Shown: positions 1 to 11,996, counted from the first letter of the stretch. The stretch: 64,000 nt of DNA from Nannobrachium achirus (GCA_963921795.1 OY997656.1:57869827-57933826); one strand, 5' to 3'. Notes: generated by a model not told the origin, from the letters alone. Translations and numbers: made by a program.

Positions 1-356
1 CATAACAGTTATCTGAGCAAATCACAACCATTTTACATAACAGTTATCTGAGCAAATCACAACCATTTTACATAACAGTTATCTGAGCAAATCACAACCA
101 TTTTACATAACAGTTATCTGAGCAAATCACAATCATTTTACATAACAGTTATCTGAGCAAATCACAACCATTTTACATAACAGTTATCTGAGCAAATCAC
201 AACCGTTTTACATAACAGTTATCTGAGCAAATCACAACCATTTTACATAACAGTTATCTGAGCAAATCACAATCATTTTACATAACAGTTATCTGAGCAA
301 ATCACAACCATTTTACATAACAGTTATCTGAGCAAATCACAATCATTTTACATAAC
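1..356. repeat. 35-bp minisatellite, about 10 copies
   Basis: Ten nearly identical 35-bp units beginning CATAACAGTTATCTGAGC run from the window edge, so the array may continue to the left. It lies in the intron upstream of exon A. The next 240 bases show no recognisable feature. Confidence 0.95.
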
Positions 357-594
357 TGTTGGAGCCGTTTCCATTCCATAAGAACATCTGGATTACGTTA
401 ACAGAAAAGTCATATTTTTCATCGTTATTTCCAACGTCGTTGTCCACGGTCCCTATTTGGCGATTCAGAGCTTGTAGATCCGCTATTTTTTGAAAGATTT
501 TTAATGTATGGAATTATACAGGCCTGTTTTAGCCAGAGTACATTATTTTATGGATCATTGTCAGTGTTTTCTGTGTGTAGTTCTGTGTGTAGTC

Positions 595-840
<246 letters not shown>

Positions 841-853
841 GCATGTCTTCCAG

Positions 854-1017
854 TCCAGATCAACGTGCGCGTGCACCACGGTCCGGACACCTCGGTGTAC
901 ATCCATCCTCTGGACCAATCAGAGGCCAAGCCCCCCCACAAGGCCATGACCCGCCTCCTGCCACAGAGACACAAACCCAAGGGGCGGTGCTTCCAGGAGA
1001 CCACGCCCAAACAGGCT
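854..1017 (+). CDS. ltbp3: ltbp3 exon A: pre-hybrid segment and start of hybrid domain
   Basis: The acceptor is GTCTTCCAG and the donor is GCT|GTGAGT. The exon enters in phase 1 and ends in phase 0. It encodes INVRVHHGPDTSVYIHPLDQ and, after a basic stretch (PQRHKPKGR), the first cysteine of the hybrid domain in the typical context RCFQET. The hybrid domain is an 8-Cys module of LTBPs and fibrillins. The His-rich HHGPDTSVYIHP segment is typical of the region before the hybrid domain in LTBPs. An alternative acceptor five bases downstream (TCCAG) is possible but would break the phase-1 entry. Confidence 0.85.
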
Positions 1018-1113
1018 GTGAGTGACACATCATACTCAAAATATAAAATTCTTAAATAAGAGACCACGCCCAAACAGGCTGTGAGTGCTACGTCATATAA
1101 AGTTCTTAAATAA
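998..1113 (+). repeat. Two-copy duplication of exon A tail plus donor
   Basis: The last 20 bases of exon A, the GTGAGT donor and about 40 intron bases recur once immediately downstream (1061-1113). A second potential donor, GGCT|GTGAGT, is created near 1081. Confidence 0.9.
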
Positions 1114-1208
1114 AGTTGTTTGAACTTTTTTTTATTTGTTTTGTAAAGCGACTTTGGGTACCTCGAAAAGCGCTATATAAGTTTGGTGTAGTATTATTAT
1201 TATTATTA
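1114..1208 (+). mobile_element. LINE/SINE 3' tail with (ATT)n end
   Basis: The segment GTAAAGCGACTTTGGGTACC followed by AAAGCGCTATATAAG and an ATT repeat matches the conserved 3' tail shared by many fish LINEs and their SINE partners, as I recall it. Only the 3' end is present. Confidence 0.6.
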
Positions 1209-2389
1209 TTGCGACCGTCAGGGAGCAGTTTACTATGAAAACCTCCACCGGCCGTCCGTCCGTCCGTCCGTCCGTCCGTCACACGTCACACGTCACACCT
1301 TTGCCCTGCTTATATCTCCGCATCAGTATGACATCACACCACATGTGTACACAAACCTTTGTGTACGTTGCTGTGGCAACAGTCTGTTGTTGCTGGTTTG
1401 TTAGTGTAGATTAGCAACCACCTTAGCAACCATGGTTTTACCCTAGCAACCAACTGTTTACCCTAGCAACCAACTGTTTACCATAGCAACCATGTTTTTT
1501 TACCCTAGCAACCAACTGTTTACCATAGCAACCAGATACGCAGAGCAGGGATCTCCATATATGGGCATAAACAGGTGACATCACACTGATGTCAGATACT
1601 CAGAGCAGGGATTTCTCCATAATATATGGGCATAAAAGGGATTATGTTAGGGATCTCCATATATGGGCATAAAAGGGATTCTGTTAGGGATCTCCATATA
1701 TGGGCATACAAGGGATTCTGTTAGGGATCTCCATATATGGGCATAAAAGGGATTCTGTTAGGGATCTCCATATATGGGCATAAAAGGGATTCTGTTAGGG
1801 ATCTCCATATATGGGCATAAAAGGGATTCTGTTAGCTGTTAGTGATCTCCATATATGGGCATAAAAGGGATTCTGTTAGGGATCTCCATATATGGGCATG
1901 AAAGGGATTCTGTTAGGGATCTCCATATATGGGCATAACAGGGATTGTATCCCAGATGATGCCCTGTTAGGAGATCCACACTAACAGAATCCATATATGG
2001 TCCTACCGACAGCTGCTATAAGCCAACCCTGGCGATAAGGTCTGAGTCGAAGAAATGCTTCTTTCCTGGCAAGAATTGCCCCTTTATACTGTAGGGCTCG
2101 TTTGTGTATTGTATGACATCACGCCACATCATCGGCTGAGGACTGTGTGATGTCATCATATCTCCATATATGGAGACATAAGTTGCTCATGCCCAAATAT
2201 GGGCTGGTGAGGTCAGACTTAGTGTGATGCGTAGGTTATCTCCATATATGGAGATTCAACTTCAATGAGTAACCATGGCAAACTGTCAACTACCCGTATG
2301 TCTTGATAATTGGTAAAACAAACTTTTGGCCTATTTGTGGAGATAAGCGACCAACGGTCGCTTATCTCCCGATTAGGGAGTCTTACTGG
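1209..2389 (+). mobile_element. Helitron-like non-autonomous element, copy 1
   Basis: It starts TTGCGACCG and ends with two stem-loops (GATAAGCGACC/GGTCGCTTATC, then TCCCGATTAGGGA) followed by TTACTGG. Copy 2 at 57878 has the same ends. The element lies between an A and a T with no evident target duplication. After the start come CCGT repeats and CACGTCACACCTTTGCCCTG, which copy 2 shares. The middle is replaced by tandem repeats. No protein is encoded. Helitron assignment is inference from the 3' hairpin, the CTGG end and the A/T target. Confidence 0.55.
1586..1950. repeat. 37-bp minisatellite with CCATATATGG palindrome
   Basis: About nine units contain GGGATCTCCATATATGGGCA. Each carries CCATATATGG, which also fits the CArG-box pattern for serum response factor, though here it is probably only part of the repeat. 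Further single copies occur to about 2260. Confidence 0.9.
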
Positions 2390-2396
2390 TTAGTAT

Positions 2397-2438
<42 letters not shown>

Positions 2439-2640
2439 CAGTGTTAGTTTTGTCAGACAGTTTTGATTTAGTCTTATACAATTTTGAATTAGTCTTAGTC
2501 CGGTTTAGTCTTCTGAAATTGTTTTAGTCTAGTCTTAGTCTAGTCAACTAAATATCAAAACATTTTAGTCTTAGTCTAGTTTTAGTCTTTTGGGATTAGT
2601 CTTAGTTGGAAGTTGGAAGTTAAGCAATGTTTTACAGGCC
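2390..2640. repeat. (AGT)n and imperfect TAGTCT repeats
   Basis: A run of AGT triplets (2396-2440) is followed by degenerate TTAGTCTTAGTCTAG repeats. No gene is seen. Confidence 0.85.
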
Positions 2641-2772
2641 GGGTACACATTTTAGTGTATGGGAGGAGCTTACAGTACATGTACAGTATGTAGCAACATA
2701 TTTGTTTTTGTAGGCTAATTTCTGATTTGGGCCTAACTATAGGTTAGGCCTAAATGAGTTAACTAACTGCAT

Positions 2773-2846
2773 GTCTCTCTCTCTCTCTCTCCCTCTCTTT
2801 CTAACTGTCTGTCTCTCACTGTTTCTCTCTCACTGTATCTCTCTCA
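2773..2846. repeat. CT-rich tract forming exon B polypyrimidine region
   Basis: CTCTCT runs interrupted by ACTGT lead into the acceptor CTCTCTCAG, so this repeat acts as the pyrimidine tract of exon B. Confidence 0.85.
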
Positions 2847-2847
2847 G

Positions 2848-2953
2848 TGTAACTCCACCCCTCTCCCGGTCTTGACCAATCAGGAGGATTGTTGTGGCAG
2901 TGTGGGGAACTCATGGGGACAGAACAAATGCTACCAGTGTCCCAAACTACCCA
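2848..2953 (+). CDS. ltbp3: ltbp3 exon B: hybrid domain core
   Basis: The acceptor is CTCTCAG and the donor is CCCA|GTAAGT; phase 0 in, phase 1 out. It encodes [20 protein letters not shown] then [15 protein letters not shown], supplying five of the eight hybrid-domain cysteines, including the adjacent Cys pair and the SWG motif typical of the fold. The last 12 coding bases and the donor are the seed of the long minisatellite that follows. Confidence 0.93.
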
Positions 2954-3762
2954 GTAAGTGTGTTTATAATGTCCTAAACTACCAAACTACCCAGTAAGTG
3001 TGCTTATAATGCCATAAACTACCCAGTAAGTGTGTTTATAATGTCCCAAACTACCCAGTAAGTGTGTTTATAATGTCCCAAACTACCAAACTACCCACTA
3101 AGTGTGTTTGTAATGCCCTAAAGTACCAAACGACCCACTAAGTGTGTTTATAATGTCCTAAACTACCAAACTACCCAGTAAGTGTGTTTATAACGTCCCA
3201 AACTACCCAGTAAGTGTGTTTATAATGTCCTAAACTACCCAGTAAGTGTGTTTATAATGTCCCAAACTACCCAGTAAGTGTGTTTATAATGTCCCAAACT
3301 ACCAAACTACCCAGTAAGTGTGTTTATAATGTCCCAAACTACCCAGTAAGTGTATTTATAATGTCCCAAACTACCCAGTAAGTGTGTTTATAATGTCCCA
3401 AACTACCCAGTAAGTGTGTTTATAATGTCCTAAACTACCAAACTACCCAGAAAGTGTGTTTATAATGTACTAAACTACCAAACTACCCAGTAAGTGTGTT
3501 TATAATGTCCCAAACTACCAAACTACCCAGTAAGTGTGTTTATAATGTCCCAAACTACCCAGTAAGTGTGTTTATAATGTCCTAAACTACCCAGTAAGTG
3601 TGTTTATTATGCCCTAAACTACCCAGTAAGTGTGTTTATAATGTCCCAAACGACCAAACTACCCAGTAAGTGTGTTTGTATTGTCCCAAACTACCCAGTA
3701 AGCGTGTTTATTATGCCCTAAACTACCCAGTATGTGTGTTTATAATGTCCTAAACTACCCTT
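2941..3762. repeat. 32-bp minisatellite made of exon B tail plus donor, about 25 copies
   Basis: The unit is GTCCCAAACTACCCAGTAAG plus TGTGTTTATAAT. The first copy contains the real exon B end and donor (2941-2959). Later copies repeat CCCA|GTAAGTGTG nearly unchanged, with an optional extra CCAAACTA. Using the next donor would add 32 bases and shift the frame. Confidence 0.97.
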
Positions 3763-3897
3763 TTTTTCACCCTGCGTAGGTGTTTTTATATTCTGGCCAT
3801 GCATTGGCCGTAACTATAAAAGGCTTGGTCTTGTAGCTTCTTTAAATGTGTCACCCATTTGTATCACAGAGCATCTTGTTGGGGATTTTCACTAGTT

Positions 3898-6415
3898 TTT
3901 TTTTGTTATCAATTATTTTTATTTTCCATAACATAAAATTAGAGACATACATATGAATAGAACAAGAAAAAGTAAAACATTAATCAAAAGAAAAATGCAA
4001 TTAACAGACAAACACAAACAATAGCAAAACAAGAAAAGGAAAAGAAAACCCACCCACCCCCTTTCCCCGGACCAACACGGAATGTACAATAGTGCATGCC
4101 TGTGCTAGGCTGTTACCACTATATAGTGATTTCTTGAATCATAGCCTTAAGCTTATCTGCAATGTCCGACCACATATTAATGTTTTCTTCTTTTGCTCCG
4201 TGTAACCTTGCTATCGACTGCTCTAAATATACTATATCTAGAAAGGTTAAGGCCCACTGGCGAAACGTTAACGTATGAGGAGGTTTCCACCGCGTAGCTA
4301 CCATCTTCTTCGCCGCCGTTAATCCAGCAAAGAAGATGCGCTTGCGTATATTGTTTAGTTGCAACTGTGAGACGTCATTTAATAAAAATAAAGAAGGAGA
4401 AGATATGATATTAATACTAAAAATAGTTGAAAGTTTTGAGGCAACCATATTCCAGAATGACGACACATTTGGGCATTCCCAAACCATGTGAAGGAAGGTA
4501 CCAATACTATTTGAGGCGCAGAGAGTGCAGTTGGGATTATTCAAAATCCTCATAGCACATAGTCTGCGGGGAGTTAAATAAGTCCGATGAACAAAATTTA
4601 AATGAATTTGTTGATGGTCTGGATTTCTAGAAGATAGCCTAATGTTAGACCACACTGTGTCCCAACAAAAGTCAGGGTCCAAATTTGGTACATCATTCCT
4701 CCAAACAGTATCAACAGATAGGGGCCCATAACTACAGTCTAATAAAAAACCATAGAGGGTGGAAACCAAACCTCTTGTTCTGTTACCATCACAGATAAAC
4801 TCATGGAAGGGGTGCAATCTAAGGGGAGCTTGCCATGGGACCCCATAGGTCCTCATGGACAATCTCAGTTGGAAGTAGAAAAAAAGGGTATTTCCAGGCA
4901 GATTGAAGATGTCACACAAATCTCGAAAAGGTCGTAAACCATTTCTATCAAATAAGTCCCCTAATGTACGAATCCCCTTAGCCCTCCACCTTGGAAAGCG
5001 AATGGGGCGATCCTCGATTAAAAGTCTTTGATTATTGAACACTGGGGAAAATAAGTTCCATTTACAATCAATCTTACACATCTTTTCAGCTGCTCTCCAT
5101 ACTGCCACTAAATGAGAAATGATAGGTCCAAAGCGAACTTTGCATTGATGTGTAGTTATGTTTGAATAGATAAGATCTCTCAATTCAACAGGCTGCACTA
5201 AACTCTCCTCAAGCTCTCTCCAAGAAACCTTATTTGCTGGGTTAAACCAATTTAAAAGGGGGCGGAGCGTGAAGGCCCAATAATAAAATTTAAAGTTGGG
5301 CAATGAAAGGCCGCCATCATCTCTAGCACGCTGTAATAGAGAAAGTTTAAGACGAGGGCGTTTCCCTTTCCACACAAACTTAGATATCGAAGAGTGAAGC
5401 TTATTCCAGTATTGCGGCGGTGGTGGCAAAGGGAGCATAGAGCTTACAAAGTTAACCCTAGGAAGAACATTCATCTTTATGATTGAAACTCGAGCTTGGA
5501 GAGAGTTGGGCAAAGATGACCATCTATCTAAATCAAGACAAATCTTATTTAGAGTGTCACCATAGTTGTTCTTAACAATAGCCTGAAGAGAGGGGAAAAT
5601 ATCTATGCCAAGATATTTGAATTGGCTTACTACTGGGATTATGGGCGGCAGGATAGCAGATCTCATCTGATCATTTAGAGGTAGAAGGGCTGACTTCGTC
5701 CAATTAATTTTGTAGCCGGAAATGGAACTGAACTGATCAAAGATTTGAAGGACATGAGTAATTGACTGTGGTGCATTCTCAATGAACAGTAGAATATCGT
5801 CAGCATATAGGGAAATGCGATGCTGTGTGTTGTTAATCGAAACAGGAGTAATATCTGCAGACTGACGCACTGTCTGAGCCAAGGGTTCGAGTGAAAGTGC
5901 GAAAAGGAGAGGACTAAGGGGACAACCCTGCCTCGAAGATCTGCCAATCGTGAATAGCGGCGAACAGATCTTACCGGTTAGGACCATCGCTGACGGATTA
6001 GAATAAAGTACTTTAACAAAATGTATGAATGAAGCACCAAATCCCATTTTATCTAGTACAGCCCACAGGTAAGACCATTCCAGACGATCAAATGCCTTCA
6101 ACGCATCGAGCGACAACACTGCGGCGGGGGTCCTCAGCTCCTTAGCCCTATCGATGATATGCAATAGTCGTCTAGCATTATCAGAGGCTAGTCTAGTTCC
6201 TATGAAACCTGTCTGATCACAGTGTACTAAGGTGGTCATAAAACCCTGCAAGCGACGCGCAAGCACCTTAGCAAAAACTTTTAGATCAGAATTCAAAAGT
6301 GAAAGCGGTCTATAGCTTGCGCAATCTGTGGGATCCTTGTTCTTCTTCAACAATAATGATATAATAGCTACATTCACATCCCTGGAGAAAGAGCCACTTT
6401 CAATTGCATATCGAA
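3898..6415 (-). mobile_element. 5'-truncated L1-type LINE with 16-bp target duplication
   Basis: The element is flanked by GGGATTTTCACTAGTT at 3882-3897 and 6416-6431. Its 3' end, on the minus strand, has AATAAA and a short A run at 3898-3905. The reverse transcriptase frame is open up to the right break, so truncation occurred within ORF2. It is inserted next to a Helitron-family fragment. Confidence 0.93.
4119..6413 (-). pseudogene. LINE ORF2 C-terminal part (reverse transcriptase), 5'-truncated
   Basis: About 764 residues remain, starting at the break (reading [11 protein letters not shown]) with no internal stop. Counting from the GTG at 6377, RT motif A is near residue 91 (DALKAFD), motif B near 148 ([12 protein letters not shown]) and the catalytic YADD at 191-194. 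A zinc-knuckle (CTLC, then LH, then WEC) lies at 617-635. The endonuclease domain and ORF1 are missing. [13 protein letters not shown] and [15 protein letters not shown] are typical of fish L1 clades. It is a dead-on-arrival copy but appears young because the frame is intact. Confidence 0.92.
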
Positions 6416-6432
6416 GGGATTTTCACTAGTTG

Positions 6433-6720
6433 ACAAAAAAATGCACTCCTTTTTTTCAACCCAGTGAGTTTGTCAGTCTGTCAGTCAGTCAGTCCCTCTG
6501 TCTATCTGTCAGTCAGTCAATCAGTCAGGCAGTCAGTCAGTCAGTCACTCCGTCTGTCCGTCACGTCATGTCACACTTTTGGCCTATCTCTGGCACCGTT
6601 GCCCCTATCCATGCCAAACTTTGCACACACACTTCTTGGATGGCAAACCACAACCTCCGCCCCTGATTTCTCACATGCCCCTCTTCTAGCGCCACCATGA
6701 GGTTGCTTTTTGCAGTGTGT
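6433..6720 (+). mobile_element. Helitron-like family fragment (interior)
   Basis: It has a CAGT/CTGT simple repeat, then CACTTTTGGCCTATC, CATGCCAAACTTTGCACACA and TCTTCTAGCGCCACCATGAG. The same order occurs in the element at 57878-59000. No termini are recognised. Confidence 0.6.
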
Positions 6721-7571
6721 AGCATTACCATGTGTTATCCTTGCATACTGTGAATCAGTCTGCATTAACACACTTCGCCAGACGAAATAGAATGCTTGTT
6801 GGTAGATTAGCCATATTGTATTATGATCTGAGACATAATATTATGTTTATAAACATGAGCCCGCCACCCCTCCTTCTTGAACCACGCCGTTGTTTTTTTT
6901 TTTTTTTCAATCCCCCGGTCGTTTGCTCACCATGAATATCTGGATCTCCATCGGGATAAAGTGGGGGTTTAGGCCGAGGCATCGTCTCCCCGTGCGTTTC
7001 GCGTGCGCGATCCGTGTGCATATAATCCAAGCATATGGTCCAGGTATGACTGAACAGTCGATGTGAGCATTTTGGCTAGCTTAGCCCTTAGCACTCCAGC
7101 TATACTAATGTAATCGTCTAAACAGTAAACGGACGGCTGCAAGGAAGCCTGAAGAAGGAAAGGACCTGACGTCACTTCTGCTTCATGTCAGAGCAGCCAT
7201 GAGCTATCGATGGACGAGCGGTGACTAGGGAAGGTTAGACGATCGCCGATTTTCGGATAAAAATCATTTATTTCGGTTTTAATGACCCAGTACGGTAAAA
7301 GACGGCGCGGCTGAGACTCCTTGCTCAGATGTCCGGTATATTCCGGTTTTAATATTAAGGGGCTCCCCGTGGCTTGGAAAGGGTTAAGAGCGTCTGATAA
7401 ATGCCTGAATTGTTCTCAATCGTAAAAAGGTTGATAACTGACCTTTTCATTTGGCAAATCGATCAATCAATCAATCAATCAATCACATTTGGACTGACAC
7501 TTTCATTTAGAAATGCATCGTGAGAGTTTAGCTTTTTCACAGCATACATACTGCATGTACGTGTGTGTGTG

Positions 7572-7614
<43 letters not shown>

Positions 7615-8084
7615 TTGTGTCTGCGGTGGTGAATTAACACGCTTGTTTATGGAGCCAGAAATGCCAGCCTGCGGTTCGTACCTTTCATCTCACGCCCCCC
7701 CCCCTGACACCCCTCCCACCCCCCCCCCCCCCCCCCCCCCGACACCCCTCCCACCCCCACCCTTCACAAGCAACAATCACTTTATGTGTCTATAAAAGCC
7801 TGTTTGTGGATGTGTAGGAGGGGGAGGGGGGAGGGGGCTGTGAGTCAGTGCCGCTGCAGAAAGAACGGTTAGGGTTTAGAAGAAGATGAGGAAAAAAAAG
7901 AACAGGGGGGAAAAAAAAGGAAGTAATTGTGGAAAATGAAACCGTGAGAGAGAGTGAGAGGGAGAGAGAGGGAGAGAGAGACAGACAGACAGTATATCTC
8001 AGACAGTGAACCTCCTAACTCCAAAATGTTTTTTCGGGAAAATGAGTGGTGGAGTTAGGAGGTTTTGACCAAAGTGCTTACAGT
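6721..8084. other. Intron segment with simple repeats
   Basis: No gene is seen. It holds a T run (6892-6907), an ATCA repeat near 7460-7485, a GT/(AT)n tract at 7558-7612, long C runs at 7696-7740, and purine-rich GGGAGAGAG stretches at 7810-7995. Confidence 0.7.
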
Positions 8085-8165
8085 TTACAGTTTAGGCATT
8101 TAGCAGACACTTTTAATCCAAAGCGACTTACAATAAGCAGATAAAACATCACAACAATACTTTTT
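8085..8165. repeat. Dispersed fish repeat fragment
   Basis: GGCATTTAGCAGACACTTTT and CCAAAGCGACTTACAATAAG match a motif that recurs widely in fish genomes, as I recall. The family is not identified. Confidence 0.5.
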
Positions 8166-8494
8166 ACTACTTTTCATTGGTTCAATATTATTTTAACCAA
8201 CACACAGACATAAAGGGTGTTCAATAGCACATATTTATGAAAGAAAAGAGAGGGCCAATCGGTTTTGGCCAGACAGTGACGAGTCTTTATGCTCCCAGAC
8301 AGACAGTGTAGGATCATTGTCATGGCTTCCATACAGATTGTGTTTCAGGCCTCCAGTAGATGTTGGCCAGGCATCTCTTTTCCATTCCGCTGTTATTCCA
8401 TCTCTGGCTTTACTTTGTGACTCAGGCTGCGCTGCCTTTGACAAGGAGGAGCCCCGTACTGTGCATCTGTGATTCACACTAAACACTGCCCACA

Positions 8495-10118
8495 GCTCTG
8501 AGACACACTGAGTAGACAGGTTTCTGAACTGTCCACAGCCCTCCTCTGAGACGCAGAGTGAGTAGACAGGTTTCTGAACTGTCCACGGCCCTCCTCTGAG
8601 ACACAGAGTGAGTAGACAGGTTTCTGAACTGTCCACAGCCCTCCTCTGAGACACAGAGTGAGTAGACAGGTTTCTGAACTGTCCACAGCCCTCCTCTGAG
8701 ACACAGAGTGAGTAGACAGGTTTCTGAACTGTCCACGGCCCTCCTCTGAGACACAGAGTGAGTAGACAGGTTTCTGAACTGTCCACATCCCTCCTCTGAG
8801 ACACACTGAGTAGACAGGTTTCTGAACTGTCCACAGCCCTCCTCTGAGACACACTGAGTAGACAGGTTTCTGAACTGTCCACAGCCCTCCTCTGAGACAC
8901 ACTGAGTAGACAGGTTTCTGAACTGTCCACGGCCCTCCTCTGAGACACACTGAGTAGACAGGTTTCTGAACTGTCCACGGCCCTCCTCTGAGACGCAGAG
9001 TGAGTAGACAGGTTTCTGAACTGCCCACGGCCCTCCTCTGAGACACACTGAGTAGACAGGTTTCTGAACTGTCCACGGCCCTCCTCTGAGACGCAGAGTG
9101 AGTAGACAGGTTTCTGAACTGTCCACATCCCTCCTCTGAGACACACTGAGTAGACAGGTTTCTGAACTGTCCACATCCCTCCTCTGAGACACACTGAGTA
9201 GACAGGTTTCTGAACTGTCCACAGCCCTCCTCTGAGACATAGAGTGAGTAGACAGGTTTCTGAACTGTCCACAGTCCTCCTCTGAGACACAGAGTGAGTA
9301 GACAGGTTTCTGAACTGTCCACAGTCCTCCTCTGAGACACACTGAGTAGACAGGTTTCTGAACTGTCCACAGTCCTCCTCTGAGACACAGAGTGAGTAGA
9401 CAGGTTTCTGAACTGTCCACATCCCTCCTCTGAGACACACTGAGTAGACAGGTTTCTGAACTGTCCACGGCCCTCCTCTGAGACACACTGAGTAGACAGG
9501 TTTCTGAACTGTCCACGGCCCTCCTCTGAGACGCAGAGTGAGTAGACAGGTTTCTGAACTGTCCACGGCCCTCCTCTGAGACGCAGAGTGAGTAGACAGG
9601 TTTCTGAACTGTCCACGGCCCTCCTCTGAGACGCAGAGTGAGTAGACAGGTTTCTGAACTGTCCACGGCCCTCCTCTGAGACGCAGAGTGAGTAGACAGG
9701 TTTCTGAACTGTCCACATCCCTCCTCTGAGACACACTGAGTAGACAGGTTTCTGAACTGTCCACAGCCCTCCTCTGAGACACACTGAGTAGACAGGTTTC
9801 TGAACTGAGCACGGCCCTCCTCTGAGACGCAGAGTGAGTAGACAGGTTTCTGAACTGTCCACGGCCCTCCTCTGAGACGCAGAGTGAGTAGACAGGTTTC
9901 TGAACTGTCCACGGCCCTCCTCTGAGACGCAGAGTGAGTAGACAGGTTTCTGAACTGTCCACGGCCCTCCTCTGAGACACAGAGTGAGTAGACAGGTTTC
10001 TGAACTGTCCACATCCCTCCTCTGAGACACACTGAGTAGACAGGTTTCTGAACTGTCCACAGCCCTCCTCTGAGACACACTGAGTAGACAGGTTTCTGAA
10101 CTGAGCACGGCCCTCCTC
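8495..10118. repeat. 48/50-bp minisatellite, about 32 copies
   Basis: The unit is GAGTAGACAGGTTTCTGAAC plus TGTCCACAGCCCTCCTCTGAGACAC, in two length variants ending ACACAGAGT (50 bp) or ACACACT (48 bp) that are interspersed. It lacks stops on the minus strand in all three frames, which gives long spurious frames. A non-repeat copy of the unit's end, CAGCTCTGAGACACACTG, opens the array. Confidence 0.95.
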
Positions 10119-10337
10119 TGGCCCTGCTTTTTTAAAAGGTTTTCAGAGCAGAATGTCAGAGCTCTGAATCACTATAATATGAAACCTCCAGAGACTGAAA
10201 GCAGCTGCGTTGTGTCTGGAATGTCTGTCTTAGTATTCCTTTCCCTCTTAAAAAAAATCACAGTCATATCTATTTATAAGTTACACTTTTTTATTTTTTT
10301 ATATTTTCATGAAAAAAGTGAATGGAAACTATGAGCT

Positions 10338-10407
10338 CTCTCTCTCTTTTCTCTTCTCTCCACTTTAAAGAATTACATTTGGAGCGTTTCAGAGAGGGGG
10401 GGGGGGG

Positions 10408-10478
<71 letters not shown>
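10338..10478. repeat. (GA)n and G-rich microsatellite
   Basis: A G run at 10396-10408 is followed by about 35 GA units. A CTCT-rich stretch precedes it. Confidence 0.95.
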
Positions 10479-10481
<3 letters not shown>

Positions 10482-10600
10482 CCTCCCACATAAAGTGGAA
10501 AGTCCCCTCCTGCACTCTTTGTTTTTACTTTTTTGTGATTTCTCTTTTTTTTCAGAAGCTCACTCCCCTTTTGGAGTTGTCCTTTCATTTTATTGAGAGC

Positions 10601-10601
<1 letters not shown>

Positions 10602-10658
<57 letters not shown>
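10602..10658. repeat. (GACA)n microsatellite
   Basis: About 14 GACA units. Confidence 0.97.
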
Positions 10659-10780
10659 GGGGTTAAAGTTCCATAGGGCAGGGTTCCCCAATAGGTGGCC
10701 CGTGGGCCATTTTCGGCCGGCGGGGGGCCGGCCGAACCCCAGTAATAATGGTGGTATATAAGAGCAGCAACAACACTAGT

Positions 10781-11014
10781 ATATCGTCATTGTCGGGTGG
10801 AAACCTCATATCTCCAAATGTGTACGTTCTTTCGCAAAGTAAAGCCCTGCTTCATCATACGAGGCCGTCTCACAAAAGTAGTGAAAACAGCAGATCTGCA
10901 AGCACACAGTGCTTGTAGATCGGCTGTTTTCACTAGTTTAAATCATTTTTAAAATGATAAATGCAAAACGAACTGTTTTGGACTTACAAGATCTTTACCC
11001 GACAACAACGATAT
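10781..11014. mobile_element. Palindromic MITE, copy 1
   Basis: Terminal inverted repeats read ATATCGTCATTGTCGGGTGG at the left and GACAACAACGATAT at the right. The same element occurs at 28767 and 29524. An internal hairpin with the core shared across this window is at 10878-10938. It has no coding capacity. Confidence 0.75.
10878..10938. repeat. Recurrent hairpin core, copy in MITE 1
   Basis: The left arm AGTGAAAACAGCAGATCTGC pairs with the right arm GATCGGCTGTTTTCACT around a shortened centre. Confidence 0.85.
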
Positions 11015-11059
11015 CTGAACTGTCGCTGGAGTAGCGGGAACGCCACCGTCGCCCCCTGC

Positions 11060-11566
11060 AATGTTGTGGCCCTGGGCTTGGTACCCTAGACATAATTCAA
11101 TGCTGTGGCCCTCGGCTTGGTACCCTAGACATGATTCAATGCTGTGGCCCTGGGCTTGGTACCCTAGACATAATTCAATGTTGTGGCCCTCGGCTTGGTA
11201 CCCTAGACATGATTCAATGTTGTGGCCCTCGGCTTGGTACCCTAGACATGATTCAATGCTGTGGCCCTGGGCTTGGTACCCTAGACATGATTCAATGTTG
11301 TGGCCCTCGGCTTGGTACCCTAGACATGATTCAATGCTGTGGCCCTCGGCTTGGTACCCTAGACATGATTCAATGTTGTGGCCCTCGGCTTGGTACCCTA
11401 GACATGATTCAATGTTGTGGCCCTCGGCTTGGTACCCTAGACATGATTCAATGTTGTGGCCCTCGGCTTGGTACCCTAGACATGATTCAATGTTGTGGCC
11501 CTCGGCTTGGTACCCTAGACATGATTCAATGATGTGGCCCTCAGCTTGGTACCCTAGACGTGATTC
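11060..11566. repeat. 39-bp minisatellite, about 13 copies
   Basis: The unit contains TGTGGCCCTCGGCTTGGTAC and CCTAGACATGATTCAATG. The length is a multiple of three, so frames stay open on both strands. I do not regard these as proteins. Confidence 0.95.
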
Positions 11567-11756
11567 GGCCCTTGGGTAAAACAAATTGGGGAACCTTGCC
11601 AGAGGGGCTATATCTGAAAAAAGTTCAGTTCAGAACTTCAGGGAAACACCCCAAATATTGGTGTGCACTGCACACGCCATGTTTCAGAAATCATATATTG
11701 GGACATGGTCTGAAAATAAATGTCAGTCCTGGGATTTTCTTTTGGCTTTAACCCCT

Positions 11757-11767
11757 GCGGACGGACG

Positions 11768-11815
<48 letters not shown>

Positions 11816-11996
11816 GGAAGTGGTCAAAGTACTATTCCTCCCTCCATCCATCCATCCCTCCATCCATCCCTCCATCCCTCCCTCCCTCCCTCCCTCCCTC
11901 CATCCATCCATCCATCCATCCCTCCATCCATCCATCCATCCATCCATCCCTCCATCCCTCCATCCATTCCTCCATCCATCCATCCATCCCTCCATA
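11757..11996. repeat. (GACA)n and (CCAT/CCCT)n tracts
   Basis: GGAC/GACA units at 11757-11815 are followed by CCATCCAT/CCCTCC tracts at 11838-11996. The pyrimidine-rich tract lies just upstream of the exon C acceptor. Confidence 0.95.

Noticed and set aside
1586-2260. Cluster of serum response factor CArG boxes (CCATATATGG)
   Set aside because: Every copy is part of a 37-bp minisatellite or its diverged units, so clustering is explained by repeat expansion.
8235-10108. Three overlapping minus-strand frames of 530-580 residues
   Set aside because: They are the same 48/50-bp minisatellite read in three frames. The unit simply lacks stops on that strand; no domain or splice context.
11061-11584. 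Overlapping repeat proteins on both strands (GLGTLDMIQCC, GYQAEGHNIES)
   Set aside because: A 39-bp minisatellite with a length divisible by three stays open in several frames. No independent coding evidence.
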